A stretch of 64,000 nucleotides of DNA. Source: an uncultured Lachnospiraceae bacterium. GTDB taxonomy: Bacteria > Bacillota > Clostridia > Lachnospirales > Lachnospiraceae. The notes beneath the pieces were generated by a model, which ran no database searches, was not told the DNA's origin, and saw nothing but the letters and a program-made list of their open reading frames with translations. Position numbers and translations under genes: made by a program. The stretch covers positions 1 to 64,000 of the forward strand of contig CANQAR010000002.1 of NCBI GenBank assembly GCA_947588845.1, in the 5' to 3' direction. Shown piece by piece: positions 46,782-55,665 of this stretch. Within the stretch, counting starts at the first letter, position 1. Each line of letters opens with the position of its first letter.

Positions 46782-48104
46782 TTAACGTGCCAGCGCCTCA
46801 TACAGCGCCCGGATTGCCGTCTCAAAATCCTGGTTGCTGACGCCGATCGTGCAGTTAATCTCATTGGAGCCCATGTCGATCATCTTGATATTGACTCCCG
46901 CATCGCCAAGCGCGGTAAAAAAGCGGGCCGCAATGCCGCAGACCGAACGCATGCCTTTCCCGACCACCGTCACAAGCGCCATGTCCTCATCGATCTCGAT
47001 CTTGTCCGGCCGCAGATGGCGGTGCAGAGAATCCATAATGTTCTCCTGTTTCGCAAGGAACTCATCGCGGGGAAGTATCACGCTGATTGTATCGATCCCG
47101 GACGGCAGATGCTCACAGACGATTCCGTTTTCCTCGAATGCCTCAAGCAGCCGCTTGCAGAAGCCGACCTCCGCGTTCATCCGGTTCTTGGCGATACTGA
47201 TACCTGTAAAATTTTTCTTTCCGGCAATTCCGGTTACCGGAACCGTATCTTCCGGCAGAATACTGCGGCAGATCACGGTGCCGCTCTGCTCCGGATGATT
47301 TGTATTGCGGATATGGATCGAAATCCCCTCGCGGCGCACCGGGTAAACCGCTTCTTCATGCAGCACGGTCGCCCCACGGTAGGAAAGTTCCCTCAGTTCT
47401 CCGAACGTCATGACGTCGATCTTCTTCGGGTTATCCACAATTCCCGGATCCGCAAGCAGGAACCCCGGCACATCCGTCCAGTTCTCATAGAGATCCGCTC
47501 TGACCGCGCGGGCCACGACAGCCCCCGTCACATCGGAACCGCCGCGCGAGAACGTGTGAATATTTCCCGCGTCATCCGACCCGTAAAATCCTGGAATAAC
47601 GGCCCGCTCCACCTTCTTCAGCCGGTCTCCCAGAAAGAAATTCGTCCTCTCATCCTCAAAATTTCCGTTCCTGTCGAAACGGATTCCTCCGGCAGCATCC
47701 ACAAATTCATAGCCAAGCCATGCGGCAAGCAAAATCCCGTTCAGGTATTCTCCTCTCGACGCCGCATACTCCGCGCCGGCATGCTCCAGAAAGGCCCTCT
47801 CAATCAGATCAAATTCCCTGTCAAGCGACAGTTCCAGTCCAAGATCATCGATGATTTCCTGATACCTGCCGCGGATTTTATTCAGAATTCTCCTGTAGCG
47901 TCCTCCGCTGCTCGCCTCTTCATAGCACCGGTACAGAAGATCTGTCACCTTCTCGTCGCCGCTATCTCTTTTGCCGGGCGCAGACGGCACAATGTAGCGC
48001 CTTGCCGGATCTGCGTTCACAATCTCCTTTACCTTGCGGAACTGCGCGGCATCCGCAAGCGAACTTCCTCCGAATTTTGCAACCTTAATCTTCTGGTCTG
48101 CCAT
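46782..48104 (-). CDS. Aspartate kinase
   Basis: KVAKFGGSSLADAAQFRKV, FSRGGSDVTGAVVARAV, tandem ACT domains at C-terminus (TVVGKGMRSVCGIAARFFTALGDAGVNIKMIDMGSNEINCTIGV). Confidence 0.94.
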   Translation of the reverse strand: MADQKIKVAKFGGSSLADAAQFRKVKEIVNADPARRYIVPSAPGKRDSGDEKVTDLLYRCYEEASSGGRYRRILNKIRGRYQEIIDDLGLELSLDREFDLIERAFLEHAGAEYAASRGEYLNGILLAAWLGYEFVDAAGGIRFDRNGNFEDERTNFFLGDRLKKVERAVIPGFYGSDDAGNIHTFSRGGSDVTGAVVARAVRADLYENWTDVPGFLLADPGIVDNPKKIDVMTFGELRELSYRGATVLHEEAVYPVRREGISIHIRNTNHPEQSGTVICRSILPEDTVPVTGIAGKKNFTGISIAKNRMNAEVGFCKRLLEAFEENGIVCEHLPSGIDTISVILPRDEFLAKQENIMDSLHRHLRPDKIEIDEDMALVTVVGKGMRSVCGIAARFFTALGDAGVNIKMIDMGSNEINCTIGVSNQDFETAIRALYEALAR

Positions 48105-48177
48105 ACCTTCCTCCCCAATCGTTTTTTCGCCGCAATTTTCCTTTCCCTTTCTCAGCGGACTTTCAACATCGATTGCT

Positions 48178-48206
48178 ATCATATCATTCCAGAGTATTAA
48201 TGTCCA
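48178..48206 (-). promoter_or_regulatory. SigA-type promoter for the aspartate kinase gene
   Basis: Minus strand TGGACA-N17-TATGAT. Confidence 0.65.
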
Positions 48207-48252
48207 GCATCCGACGGAGGCTTTTTGTGTCACAGGGAAAAATTTGTAAATC

Positions 48253-48345
48253 GAGCAGGAGGCGGCTTTTCCTCCTGCTCGCCCGCGCGGCCCGGGTGCT
48301 GCATCAGCAGCTGGTTTCCTTGCCCGGGCCTGCGCATAAAAACAG
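48253..48345. repeat. Compound palindromic intergenic repeat (GAGCAGGAGG hairpin plus GCGCGGCCCGGG/CCCGGGCCTGCGC hairpin)
   Basis: Left part resembles 62938-62980 and right part resembles 21440-21480. Confidence 0.7.
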
Positions 48346-48429
48346 ACCGCACAGATTTCTCTGAAACGGCCCGCTTTTTTTATGGTTTTTCCCGCAGTGC
48401 GGGGTCATCCTCCTATCCGGTACAGCTGT

Positions 48430-49803
48430 CTACCGGAGAAACATACGCAGAAGCGCCCGCTTCCACCAGGTGTACGGCTGATAGCGGATCGGAAGATCGA
48501 TCCAGTTGTACTTCTTCACGATACTTCTGCGATGACAGAACAGTTCAAAGCTGTCTTTTCCGTGATAACTCCCCATCCCGCTGTTTCCGACGCCTCCGAA
48601 TCCCATCGCGGAGGTGGCAAGATGAATGATCGTATCATTGACGCAGCCGCCGCCGAAGCTGCAGGAATTCAGAATCTTCCGCTCCGTGCTCCGGCTGTTT
48701 GTGAACAGATACAAAGCCAGCGGCTTTTCATGCCGGTTCACGTAGGTGATCACTTCCGAAATCTCATGGAAAGTCATAACTGGAAGAATCGGTCCGAAAA
48801 TCTCCTCTTTCATAATCGGAGAGGACGGAGTAATCCCTTCCAGCACGGTCGGCGCAATCTGAAGCGTCTCCTCTCTCGTCTCTCCTCCGATCCTGACGGT
48901 CTCCTTATCCATCAGTGCAAGCAGCCTTTTAAAATGCTTTTCATTCACAATCCTGCCATAATCTGGATTATCCAGCGGATTTTTCCCAAACTGCCTGCGG
49001 ATACATTTTTCGATCTCCGCAAGCAACGTCTCCTTCACATCTTCCTGCACAAACAGATAATCCGGAGCAACACAGGTCTGACCCAGATTCAAGTACTTTC
49101 CAAAAACAATCCGGCTGGCCGCCCGCCTCAGATTCGCCGTCCGGTCCACGATACACGGACTCTTTCCGCCGAGTTCCAGACAGACGGGCGTCAGATTTTT
49201 TGACGCCTGCTCCATCACCAGTTTTCCAACCCTGACGCTTCCCGTGAAAAAGATAAAATCAAATCTCTGCGCCAGAAGGCTTGTGTTTTCCGCCCTTCCT
49301 CCCTCAACAACGGCGACAAAATGCGGGGCGAAGCATTCCTTCATAAGCTTTGCCACCACATGCGAAGTTGCCGGAGCATAGGCGCTCGGCTTGATCACCA
49401 CGCAGTTTCCCGCGGCAATCGCTCCGATCGCTGGTTCCACCGACAGCATAAACGGATAATTCCACGGCGACATCACAAGCACGACGCCGTAAGGCTCCGG
49501 GGAAGTAAAGCTCTTCGCGTGAAACTGCGCGAGCGGCGTCCTCACGCGTTTTTCTCCGGCCAGCCGCCTCAGATTCCGGATCATCCAGGACAGCTCGCTG
49601 AGCACCATTCCAGTCTCGCACATATACCCCTCGACCGGCGATTTCCCCAGATCCTGTTTCAGCGCCTCGTGAATCTCATCTTCATACTTCAAAATTGCTC
49701 TCTTCAACGTCTGCAGGGCCCCGATCCTCCATTTCACGGACCGGGTTTTTCCCTTGGCAAACCATTCTCTTTGTTCCTTTACTATTCTCTCAGTCTCCAT
49801 CAA
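48430..49803 (-). CDS. Aldehyde dehydrogenase
   Basis: PWNYPFMLSVEPAIGAIAAGNCVVIKPSAYAPATS, FFTGSVRVGKLVM, LELGGKSPCIVD, NLGQTCVAPDY. Confidence 0.93.
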   Translation of the reverse strand: MMETERIVKEQREWFAKGKTRSVKWRIGALQTLKRAILKYEDEIHEALKQDLGKSPVEGYMCETGMVLSELSWMIRNLRRLAGEKRVRTPLAQFHAKSFTSPEPYGVVLVMSPWNYPFMLSVEPAIGAIAAGNCVVIKPSAYAPATSHVVAKLMKECFAPHFVAVVEGGRAENTSLLAQRFDFIFFTGSVRVGKLVMEQASKNLTPVCLELGGKSPCIVDRTANLRRAASRIVFGKYLNLGQTCVAPDYLFVQEDVKETLLAEIEKCIRRQFGKNPLDNPDYGRIVNEKHFKRLLALMDKETVRIGGETREETLQIAPTVLEGITPSSPIMKEEIFGPILPVMTFHEISEVITYVNRHEKPLALYLFTNSRSTERKILNSCSFGGGCVNDTIIHLATSAMGFGGVGNSGMGSYHGKDSFELFCHRRSIVKKYNWIDLPIRYQPYTWWKRALLRMFLR

Positions 49804-49824
49804 CCTGTCATTCCTTCCCGGCCT

Positions 49825-51003
49825 TTATTCGTAACATTTCTCCAGAATCTTCATAACCGCCTCAAATGTAACCTCACGCGGATTCACAATGCAGGCTCCG
49901 TCGTTCAGCGCCGTCCTGGCCACCTGCGGAAACAGCGCCGGATCGGCCCCTGCCTCTTTAAGTGTCTGCGGAAGGCCGGTCAGCTCATGCAGCTTCCTTC
50001 TCAGCTTTATCACTTCCCGGATCGCCTGATCCGCCCTTTTCCCCGGTTCCGTCGCCTGATAGACTTCAGGCCCTGCCAGATACAGCAGCAGTTCACTGTA
50101 CGTATCATGGCAGACTTTCCGGTTGAAAATCATCCCGGCGGGAAGCAGGATATTCATCGCGTCGCCATGCGGGATATGACAGACGCCGCCGAGTGCATGC
50201 CCAACCGCATGGACAACTCCGACCATGCTGTTGCCAAAAGCGGCTCCCGCCAGATAACTTGCATTCGCCAGCGCCATTCTGATTTCTTTCGAGCGGCCAT
50301 GGCGCACCGCTTTCACGAGATTATCCCGCACCAGTGTGACCGCGGCCGCGGCGTAGGCATCGCTGACCGGATTTTTCTGCATGCAGCTGTAGGCTTCAAT
50401 CGCGTGACAGAGCGTATCCATCCCGGTGGAAGCCGTGATTCTTGGCGGAAGCGTCATTGTCATTCTCGGATCAAGCATCGCCACGTCCGGCATAATATGC
50501 TGCGAGATATATTCCATTTTGATATGGAGAGCCGGATTCTTTATGACGGCAACCGGCGTCGCCTCACTGCCTGTGCCCGCCGTTGTCGGCAGCGCCACAA
50601 ACGGAACATGTTTTCCTTTCGGCAGACACTCGCAGCCCATCAGTTCCAGAAGATCGTCCGCGTCCTGACTGATCAGCAGCCGAACCCCTTTCGCCGTATC
50701 AAGCACGCTTCCGCCGCCGACCGCAACCAGACCGTCGCAGCCAAATTCGCGATATTCTTTCGCAATCTGATTCACTACATCGACGCTGCTGTCTCTCGGA
50801 ATATCCGTAAAAATACGCCCTGTCTGAACCGCGTGCAGGACGTCAAGCACGATCCCCAGTGTTCCGATTTTCTCAAGCACGCTGTCACTGAGTACCATCG
50901 GGTGGAGCACACCCAGTATCTCAAGTTCATATTCCAGATTATCAACCGCTCCTTTTCCGGAACAGAGCTTGGTGGGATTCGTAAATTCAAAATATGATGC
51001 CAT
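49825..51003 (-). CDS. Iron-containing alcohol dehydrogenase
   Basis: VGGGSVLDTAKGVRLL, TTAGTGSEATPVAVI, DTLCHAIEAYSC, VGVVHAVGHALGGVCHIPHG. Confidence 0.93.
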   Translation of the reverse strand: MASYFEFTNPTKLCSGKGAVDNLEYELEILGVLHPMVLSDSVLEKIGTLGIVLDVLHAVQTGRIFTDIPRDSSVDVVNQIAKEYREFGCDGLVAVGGGSVLDTAKGVRLLISQDADDLLELMGCECLPKGKHVPFVALPTTAGTGSEATPVAVIKNPALHIKMEYISQHIMPDVAMLDPRMTMTLPPRITASTGMDTLCHAIEAYSCMQKNPVSDAYAAAAVTLVRDNLVKAVRHGRSKEIRMALANASYLAGAAFGNSMVGVVHAVGHALGGVCHIPHGDAMNILLPAGMIFNRKVCHDTYSELLLYLAGPEVYQATEPGKRADQAIREVIKLRRKLHELTGLPQTLKEAGADPALFPQVARTALNDGACIVNPREVTFEAVMKILEKCYE

Positions 51004-51106
51004 TCGTTTTATCCTCGCTTTTTGATCGTTTCTCTTATTTTTTGTCTTCGCGGACAGACAAAGCTCCCTCTGCAGGCAGCGCACATCAGATCTGCCGCAA
51101 AAATGT

Positions 51107-51592
51107 TCAGTTTCCGTTTTCCAGCAGGGCAAGCGCATAGACCTGAATCGCCGGAATCTGCTTTCCGGGCAGCTCCTTTAAGATCCTCCTGGACATAAAT
51201 GCCGGAAACAGGTAGCCTTCCAGATATTCGACGCAGCGCACAAAGCTCATGGTCTGGAAAATATCCCCCTCGAGGAAGAACAGATGAGCCGCGTAGGCGT
51301 CCGCCACGCTCTTCTGCCCGCTCAGCACCTGGAACGCGCCCTCGACCGACTTAAACCGCATCGTGATATCCGCTTTCTGCGCCCGCTTCAGTTTCACAAT
51401 TCCGTGCGTTTTGTCATGCCGAACCGCAAGCGCCGCGCCGCCGGGACCGCAGACCAGTTTCAGCGTCAGATCTTTTGCCCATCCTTCGATCTCCTGGCGT
51501 ATGCGGCTGTCCTCACGGTACAGTACGCGAAAGCTGCGGTACAGCACTTCCAGCACAACTTTGTTCACCTGATTCATAAATTCCCGTTTCAT
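51107..51592 (-). CDS. Uncharacterised SCP2-like (sterol-carrier-type fold) protein
   Basis: LVCGPGGAALAVRHDKTHGIVKLKRAQKADITMRFKSVEGAFQVLSGQKSVADAYAAHLFFLEGD resembles an SCP2-type core; start overlaps the stop of the marR gene. Confidence 0.6.
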   Translation of the reverse strand: MKREFMNQVNKVVLEVLYRSFRVLYREDSRIRQEIEGWAKDLTLKLVCGPGGAALAVRHDKTHGIVKLKRAQKADITMRFKSVEGAFQVLSGQKSVADAYAAHLFFLEGDIFQTMSFVRCVEYLEGYLFPAFMSRRILKELPGKQIPAIQVYALALLENGN

Positions 51593-52236
51593 TCCTGTTT
51601 CCTCCTGCCTCTTTTCCTTCCTTTTCCCCTGTTTCCCTCTGTTTTTTCCATATCCCCTGTTTTCCCGCCGGAAGCTTTTGGACCGTTGTTCCCTTCCGTT
51701 TTTCCGGTCTGATTCTCTTCTCCGCTCCCGTCTGTCTCTCCAGTCTCCTCCTGCCCGCTTTTTGGAAACCGCTCTTTTGTTCTTGCTTCTTCCTCCATCA
51801 TCTGTCCAAAGCAGACCGTCACTTCCTTCAGCATTCGGACAAGACTGCGTATCTTGTCCTCTCCCAGCCTCTCGATCAGTCCGTCCGGAAGCCGCAGAAT
51901 CTCCTGATGCGCCTTTTCATATACCTGTGTCCCCCGCTCCGTGAGTCTGATATGTATGTTCCTCTTGTCCGTGCTGGATCTCTCCCGGCTGATCAGTCCA
52001 TCCCCTTCCAGATGATTCAGAATCACATTCATCTGCGGCTTCAGAATCCGCAGTCTGCCGCACAGATCTGTCGCCGTAAGGGGAGCGCCTTCTTTTCGTT
52101 CCTGACGATAGAGAAGGTTGCAGACCATTGACTCATTGAACGTCATCGCGGACACCAGCCGTTCATTGATAATGGACAACGATACCGCAAGCCATCCTTC
52201 CAGAAGCTCCTCGCTCAAAAATTCCCTCTCTGTCAT
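51589..52236 (-). CDS. MarR-family transcriptional regulator with long charged C-terminal tail
   Basis: TATDLCGRLRILKPQMNVILNHLEGDGLISRERSSTDKRNIHIRLTERG winged-helix signature. Confidence 0.9.
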   Translation of the reverse strand: MTEREFLSEELLEGWLAVSLSIINERLVSAMTFNESMVCNLLYRQERKEGAPLTATDLCGRLRILKPQMNVILNHLEGDGLISRERSSTDKRNIHIRLTERGTQVYEKAHQEILRLPDGLIERLGEDKIRSLVRMLKEVTVCFGQMMEEEARTKERFPKSGQEETGETDGSGEENQTGKTEGNNGPKASGGKTGDMEKTEGNRGKGRKRGRRKQE

Positions 52237-52456
52237 TTTGGCATTCCTCCCGTTTATAATGCAACACTTTATTCCTGCGTGGGCAATAAGCGTCACATAT
52301 CCGCACGTGTCTGGCGGTACCTGATTTCCTTAACATTTTATAGGTCCCGCAAGGTTGTTTGTCAAGAAAAAATTACAGCTCCTGTCTTAAATATGACCGG
52401 AGCTGCACAAAATACTTCTGTTTCACTATCCTTTTGGCTGATTTATCTTCTTTTCC

Positions 52457-52813
52457 CTACTTTTTCATTCTGGGCTCAAATACCCTGCTCGCAAGATAGG
52501 AAAAAATAAGAGCCGCACTGATCCCGACCGCACTCGCCTTAAATCCTCCCGCAAACAGACCCAGCAGTCCTTCCGAGTCCACGGCTTCCTTCACGCCTTT
52601 CCAAAGAACGTTCCCGAATCCGAGCAGAGGCACGGACGCTCCCGCCCCCGCAAATTCAGTCAGCGGCCCGTACAGGCCAAGCGCCCCAAGCACCGCCCCC
52701 GAACAGACGAGGATCACCATGACGCGCCCCGGAAGCAGCGTCGTCTTCTCCAGCAGAATCTGAACAAGCGCACAGATCAGGCCGCCCACCCAGAAAGCAT
52801 TGATATAGTCCAT
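52457..52813 (-). CDS. spoVAE: Stage V sporulation protein AE (SpoVAE/SpoVAEb)
   Basis: MDYINAFWVGGLICALVQILLEKTTLLPGRVMVILVCSGAVLGALGLYGPLTEFAGAGASVPLLGFGNVLWKGVKEAV. Confidence 0.92.
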   Translation of the reverse strand: MDYINAFWVGGLICALVQILLEKTTLLPGRVMVILVCSGAVLGALGLYGPLTEFAGAGASVPLLGFGNVLWKGVKEAVDSEGLLGLFAGGFKASAVGISAALIFSYLASRVFEPRMKK

Positions 52814-52832
52814 ATGGAAAACTCCTTTCGTT

Positions 52833-53849
52833 TCAGCAATGCTCCAGCACAACCCCATGCGCGATCCCAGGAATCGTCTGCCCTTCGTTAAAGCTGACCT
52901 TCGAGAGCAAAGCTCCCGTCGGTACGAACAGCACGCGCTTCCAGATTCCCTGGCAAAGCTTTGGAAGCACCAGCGCCGCCAGCACAACCGCGCTGCAGCC
53001 GCAGCCGCTTCCTCCGGCGTGCGTATCCTGTTTTTCGCGGTCATAAATCTCAATCCCACAGTCCATATGCTGCTCTGAAATATCAAAACCTTTCTCTTTC
53101 AGCAGGTCGGTCAGGATCGTCTGCCCGACATAGCCGAGATCCCCCGTGATGATTCTGTCATAATCCTGCGGCTGGCGGTTAAAATCCATCATATTCTGGT
53201 AAATTGTGTCGCAGGCCGCCGGAGCCATGCAGGCCCCCATGTTCATATTATCGCGTACACCCATATCGACAATCTTTCCAGGCGTCACCCCGGTGACCCG
53301 CACATGACCTCCCCTGGCAGCAAGAATAAAAGCTCCGCTTCCGGTAACCGTCCAGGTAGCCGAAAGGGGCCGCTGATTCCCATATCCCAGAGGAAATCGA
53401 AATTCTTTCTCGGCGCTGCCGAAATGACTGGAAGTCAGCGCCGCCGTATGGTCCGCATAGCCCGCGGCGACCGCCATCGCCGCAAGCGTCAGCGATTCCC
53501 CGCAGGTCGAACACGCCCCATAAAGGCCAAACATGGGAACGCCTGCCTCCTCATTTCCAAAAAACGTCGCGGTCAGCTGTGCCAGCAGATCTCCCCCGTA
53601 CAGATACCGAATCTGCCAGAGAGAAAGTCCGGCTTTTCTGACCGCTGTCTGCAGCGCTTCCTTCTGCATCGTGCTCTCCGCCTTTTCCCAGGTATCTTCC
53701 CCGAATTCTGCCTCCGGAGCGATCAGGTCAAACGCTTCACCGAGCGGTCCTTCTCCCTCCTTTGGTCCTGCGACCGACGCGCTGCCGATGATATGAGGCG
53801 CTTCGTGAAATTCGACACTTTGTTTTCCTCTCATCTGACTGACTGCCAT
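52833..53849 (-). CDS. spoVAD: Stage V sporulation protein AD
   Basis: Thiolase-fold-like; LYGACSTCGESLTLAAMAVAAGYADH, DLGYVGQTILTDLLKEKGFDI, GGSGCGCSAVVL. Confidence 0.94.
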   Translation of the reverse strand: MAVSQMRGKQSVEFHEAPHIIGSASVAGPKEGEGPLGEAFDLIAPEAEFGEDTWEKAESTMQKEALQTAVRKAGLSLWQIRYLYGGDLLAQLTATFFGNEEAGVPMFGLYGACSTCGESLTLAAMAVAAGYADHTAALTSSHFGSAEKEFRFPLGYGNQRPLSATWTVTGSGAFILAARGGHVRVTGVTPGKIVDMGVRDNMNMGACMAPAACDTIYQNMMDFNRQPQDYDRIITGDLGYVGQTILTDLLKEKGFDISEQHMDCGIEIYDREKQDTHAGGSGCGCSAVVLAALVLPKLCQGIWKRVLFVPTGALLSKVSFNEGQTIPGIAHGVVLEHC

Positions 53850-53940
53850 AACATCCCTCCTGATCATCTGTTACTGTTATTCAGGATTATTGTTTCCATG
53901 CAGTCTTTTTTTATGCGCAGGAGATCAGCTGCTGGTGCAG

Positions 53941-54046
53941 CATTTTTCTCCCTTGAAAAATGGCCCCTTTTCGGTGTTTTTGGGGTCTCAGTGTCATGCT
54001 TTTCCATGTGAACAATGGAACGCATGACCTTTCGACCCTGGCATCA
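53941..54046. repeat. Half copy (module B) of a MITE-like element
   Basis: Near-identical to 59861-59967, ending ...ACCTTTCGACCCTGGCATCA. Confidence 0.9.
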
Positions 54047-54592
54047 TACAATCAGCTGATAATTTACGATATCCAGCAGTTTCCCGAATTTGCGTCCCAC
54101 TTCCCGCATCGTTCCGCAGCAGGTAAACCCAAACTTCTCATGCAGATAAATACTGGCCACATTGTCGCTTGTGATGACGGAGATCACCGTGTGGATATCG
54201 CTGCGGCTCCTCGCATCGTCGAGAATCGCCTGCATCAGTTTCCTGGCAATCCCGCGTCCGCGGTACGCACGGTCCACATAAAGCGAAAGCTCCACCGTCT
54301 CATGATATGCTTCAAGCAGCCGATACGGGGACAGGCTGGCATACCCCACCGCTCTGCCGTCCGCCACGGCCGCGAGCAGCGGATGGTTGCCGCAGTTGTG
54401 CGCGCCAAGCCATGCCAGCCTATCCTCCAGAGACTTCGGATGAATATCAAAAATAACGGTCGAGTGCTCAATTTCATAGTTGTAAATGTCCCGCAGGTAC
54501 GGGATGTCCGCTTCCTGCGCCGGGCGAATCGCAAGCACATCGGCAGAATCTGTCGGCTGACAGCTTTTTCCTGTAAATGATTCCCTGTACAT
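54044..54592 (-). CDS. GNAT-family N-acetyltransferase (phosphinothricin acetyltransferase-like)
   Basis: IRPAQEADIPYLRDIYNYEIEHSTVIFD, VDRAYRGRGIARKLMQAIL, HEKFGFTCCGTMREVGRKFGKLLDI. Confidence 0.92.
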   Translation of the reverse strand: MYRESFTGKSCQPTDSADVLAIRPAQEADIPYLRDIYNYEIEHSTVIFDIHPKSLEDRLAWLGAHNCGNHPLLAAVADGRAVGYASLSPYRLLEAYHETVELSLYVDRAYRGRGIARKLMQAILDDARSRSDIHTVISVITSDNVASIYLHEKFGFTCCGTMREVGRKFGKLLDIVNYQLIV

Positions 54593-54739
54593 TCCAAATA
54601 TACTTCCTTATTTCATTTTTCTGTCATACGGCACTTCTCTTGATACACATTCCGGTTTTTCAATTCTGCTCCCCCATGTTTCTCACAGTGCCTTCCCATT
54701 TATGGATTTCGTCCCATTTCGGATTCTGTTTTGCCTCTC

Positions 54740-55468
54740 TCACGCTTCCTGCACAGCATTTTCACACTCCCCAATCTTCGCTTCGATTCTCGCCTTTACC
54801 ATGGCGGCGATTTCCGTCGTCTTCATTTTCTGATATTCTTCATACAAAATCGGTTCAAGAAAGTGTACCTGTACTTTCTGACGCGCAATGGAACTCGTAT
54901 CAAACGCTTTGTAGGAATCGATCAGAGCGACCGGAACAATCGGACATTTTGCCTTTGTCGCGGCCTTAAAACTTCCTCCTTTAAATTCCTGAAGCTGATT
55001 TCCGTTTTTACTCCTCGTTCCTTCCGCAAAAATCAGATAATTTCTTCCCTGCTTTACTTCTTCCGCCATCTGCAGGATAATCTTCATTCCCTGACGCGGA
55101 TCTTCACGGTCGATCGCCAGCGCCCCGAAGCACGCAATCACCTGTTTCACAAAGAAGATATTGCTCAGCTCTTTTTTAAACACAACCGAAAACGGACGCT
55201 CCATCACCTTCAGAATCGCCAGCACATCAAACATCCCCTGGTGATTCGGATACATGATAAATCCGTCTTTCTCCGGAAGCCGGTCCATCCCGTGCCCCTC
55301 AATCGTCACACGTCCGCCCGCAATTGCCCTGTTGTCAATCTTTTTCAGATGACCGAATTTCTGCTGCTCTGTATACCGTTCCGGATGCGCCGCCATACGG
55401 CACAGCCAGAACATGCCGTACGGCACATACCAGAGATTCATTAATACCATAAAAATAATACGTTTCAT
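54740..55468 (-). CDS. plsC: 1-acyl-sn-glycerol-3-phosphate acyltransferase
   Basis: YPNHQGMFDVLAIL (HX4D-type, NHQGMFD), FAEGTRSKNGNQLQEFKGGSFKAA, CPIVPVALI. Confidence 0.9.
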   Translation of the reverse strand: MKRIIFMVLMNLWYVPYGMFWLCRMAAHPERYTEQQKFGHLKKIDNRAIAGGRVTIEGHGMDRLPEKDGFIMYPNHQGMFDVLAILKVMERPFSVVFKKELSNIFFVKQVIACFGALAIDREDPRQGMKIILQMAEEVKQGRNYLIFAEGTRSKNGNQLQEFKGGSFKAATKAKCPIVPVALIDSYKAFDTSSIARQKVQVHFLEPILYEEYQKMKTTEIAAMVKARIEAKIGECENAVQEA

Positions 55469-55504
55469 TTATCTGCCCTCTCCATTCAAACACCATTCTG
55501 TTTT

Positions 55505-55662
55505 GCATTTCCGCTTCAAATTCGTGCGCATCTCCACTCCGTTCCGGTCGGTTCTAAACGAGTGCCACCGGCACTCAGAACCGGCGCCGGACGAATGTCC
55601 GCTGGACATTCAGCCCCCCGGAGGGTTTATAGCAAACGGCAAATATTTTTGTCGTTTGCTAT
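55505..55662. repeat. Structured multi-hairpin intergenic repeat, second copy (right outer arm absent)
   Basis: Homologous to 31272-31400. Has an extra hairpin module GGTTCT..GAGTGCC/GGCACTC..AGAACC (55550-55582) beside GGCGCC..GAATGTCC/GGACATTC (55583-55617). Confidence 0.9.
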
Positions 55663-55665
55663 AAA

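Noticed and set aside
46680-46790. Possible duplicated 3' end of aspartate kinase (ALYEALAR* followed by ALYETFGTLIETK*)
   Set aside because: Similarity is only about 25 nt with several mismatches; could be chance.
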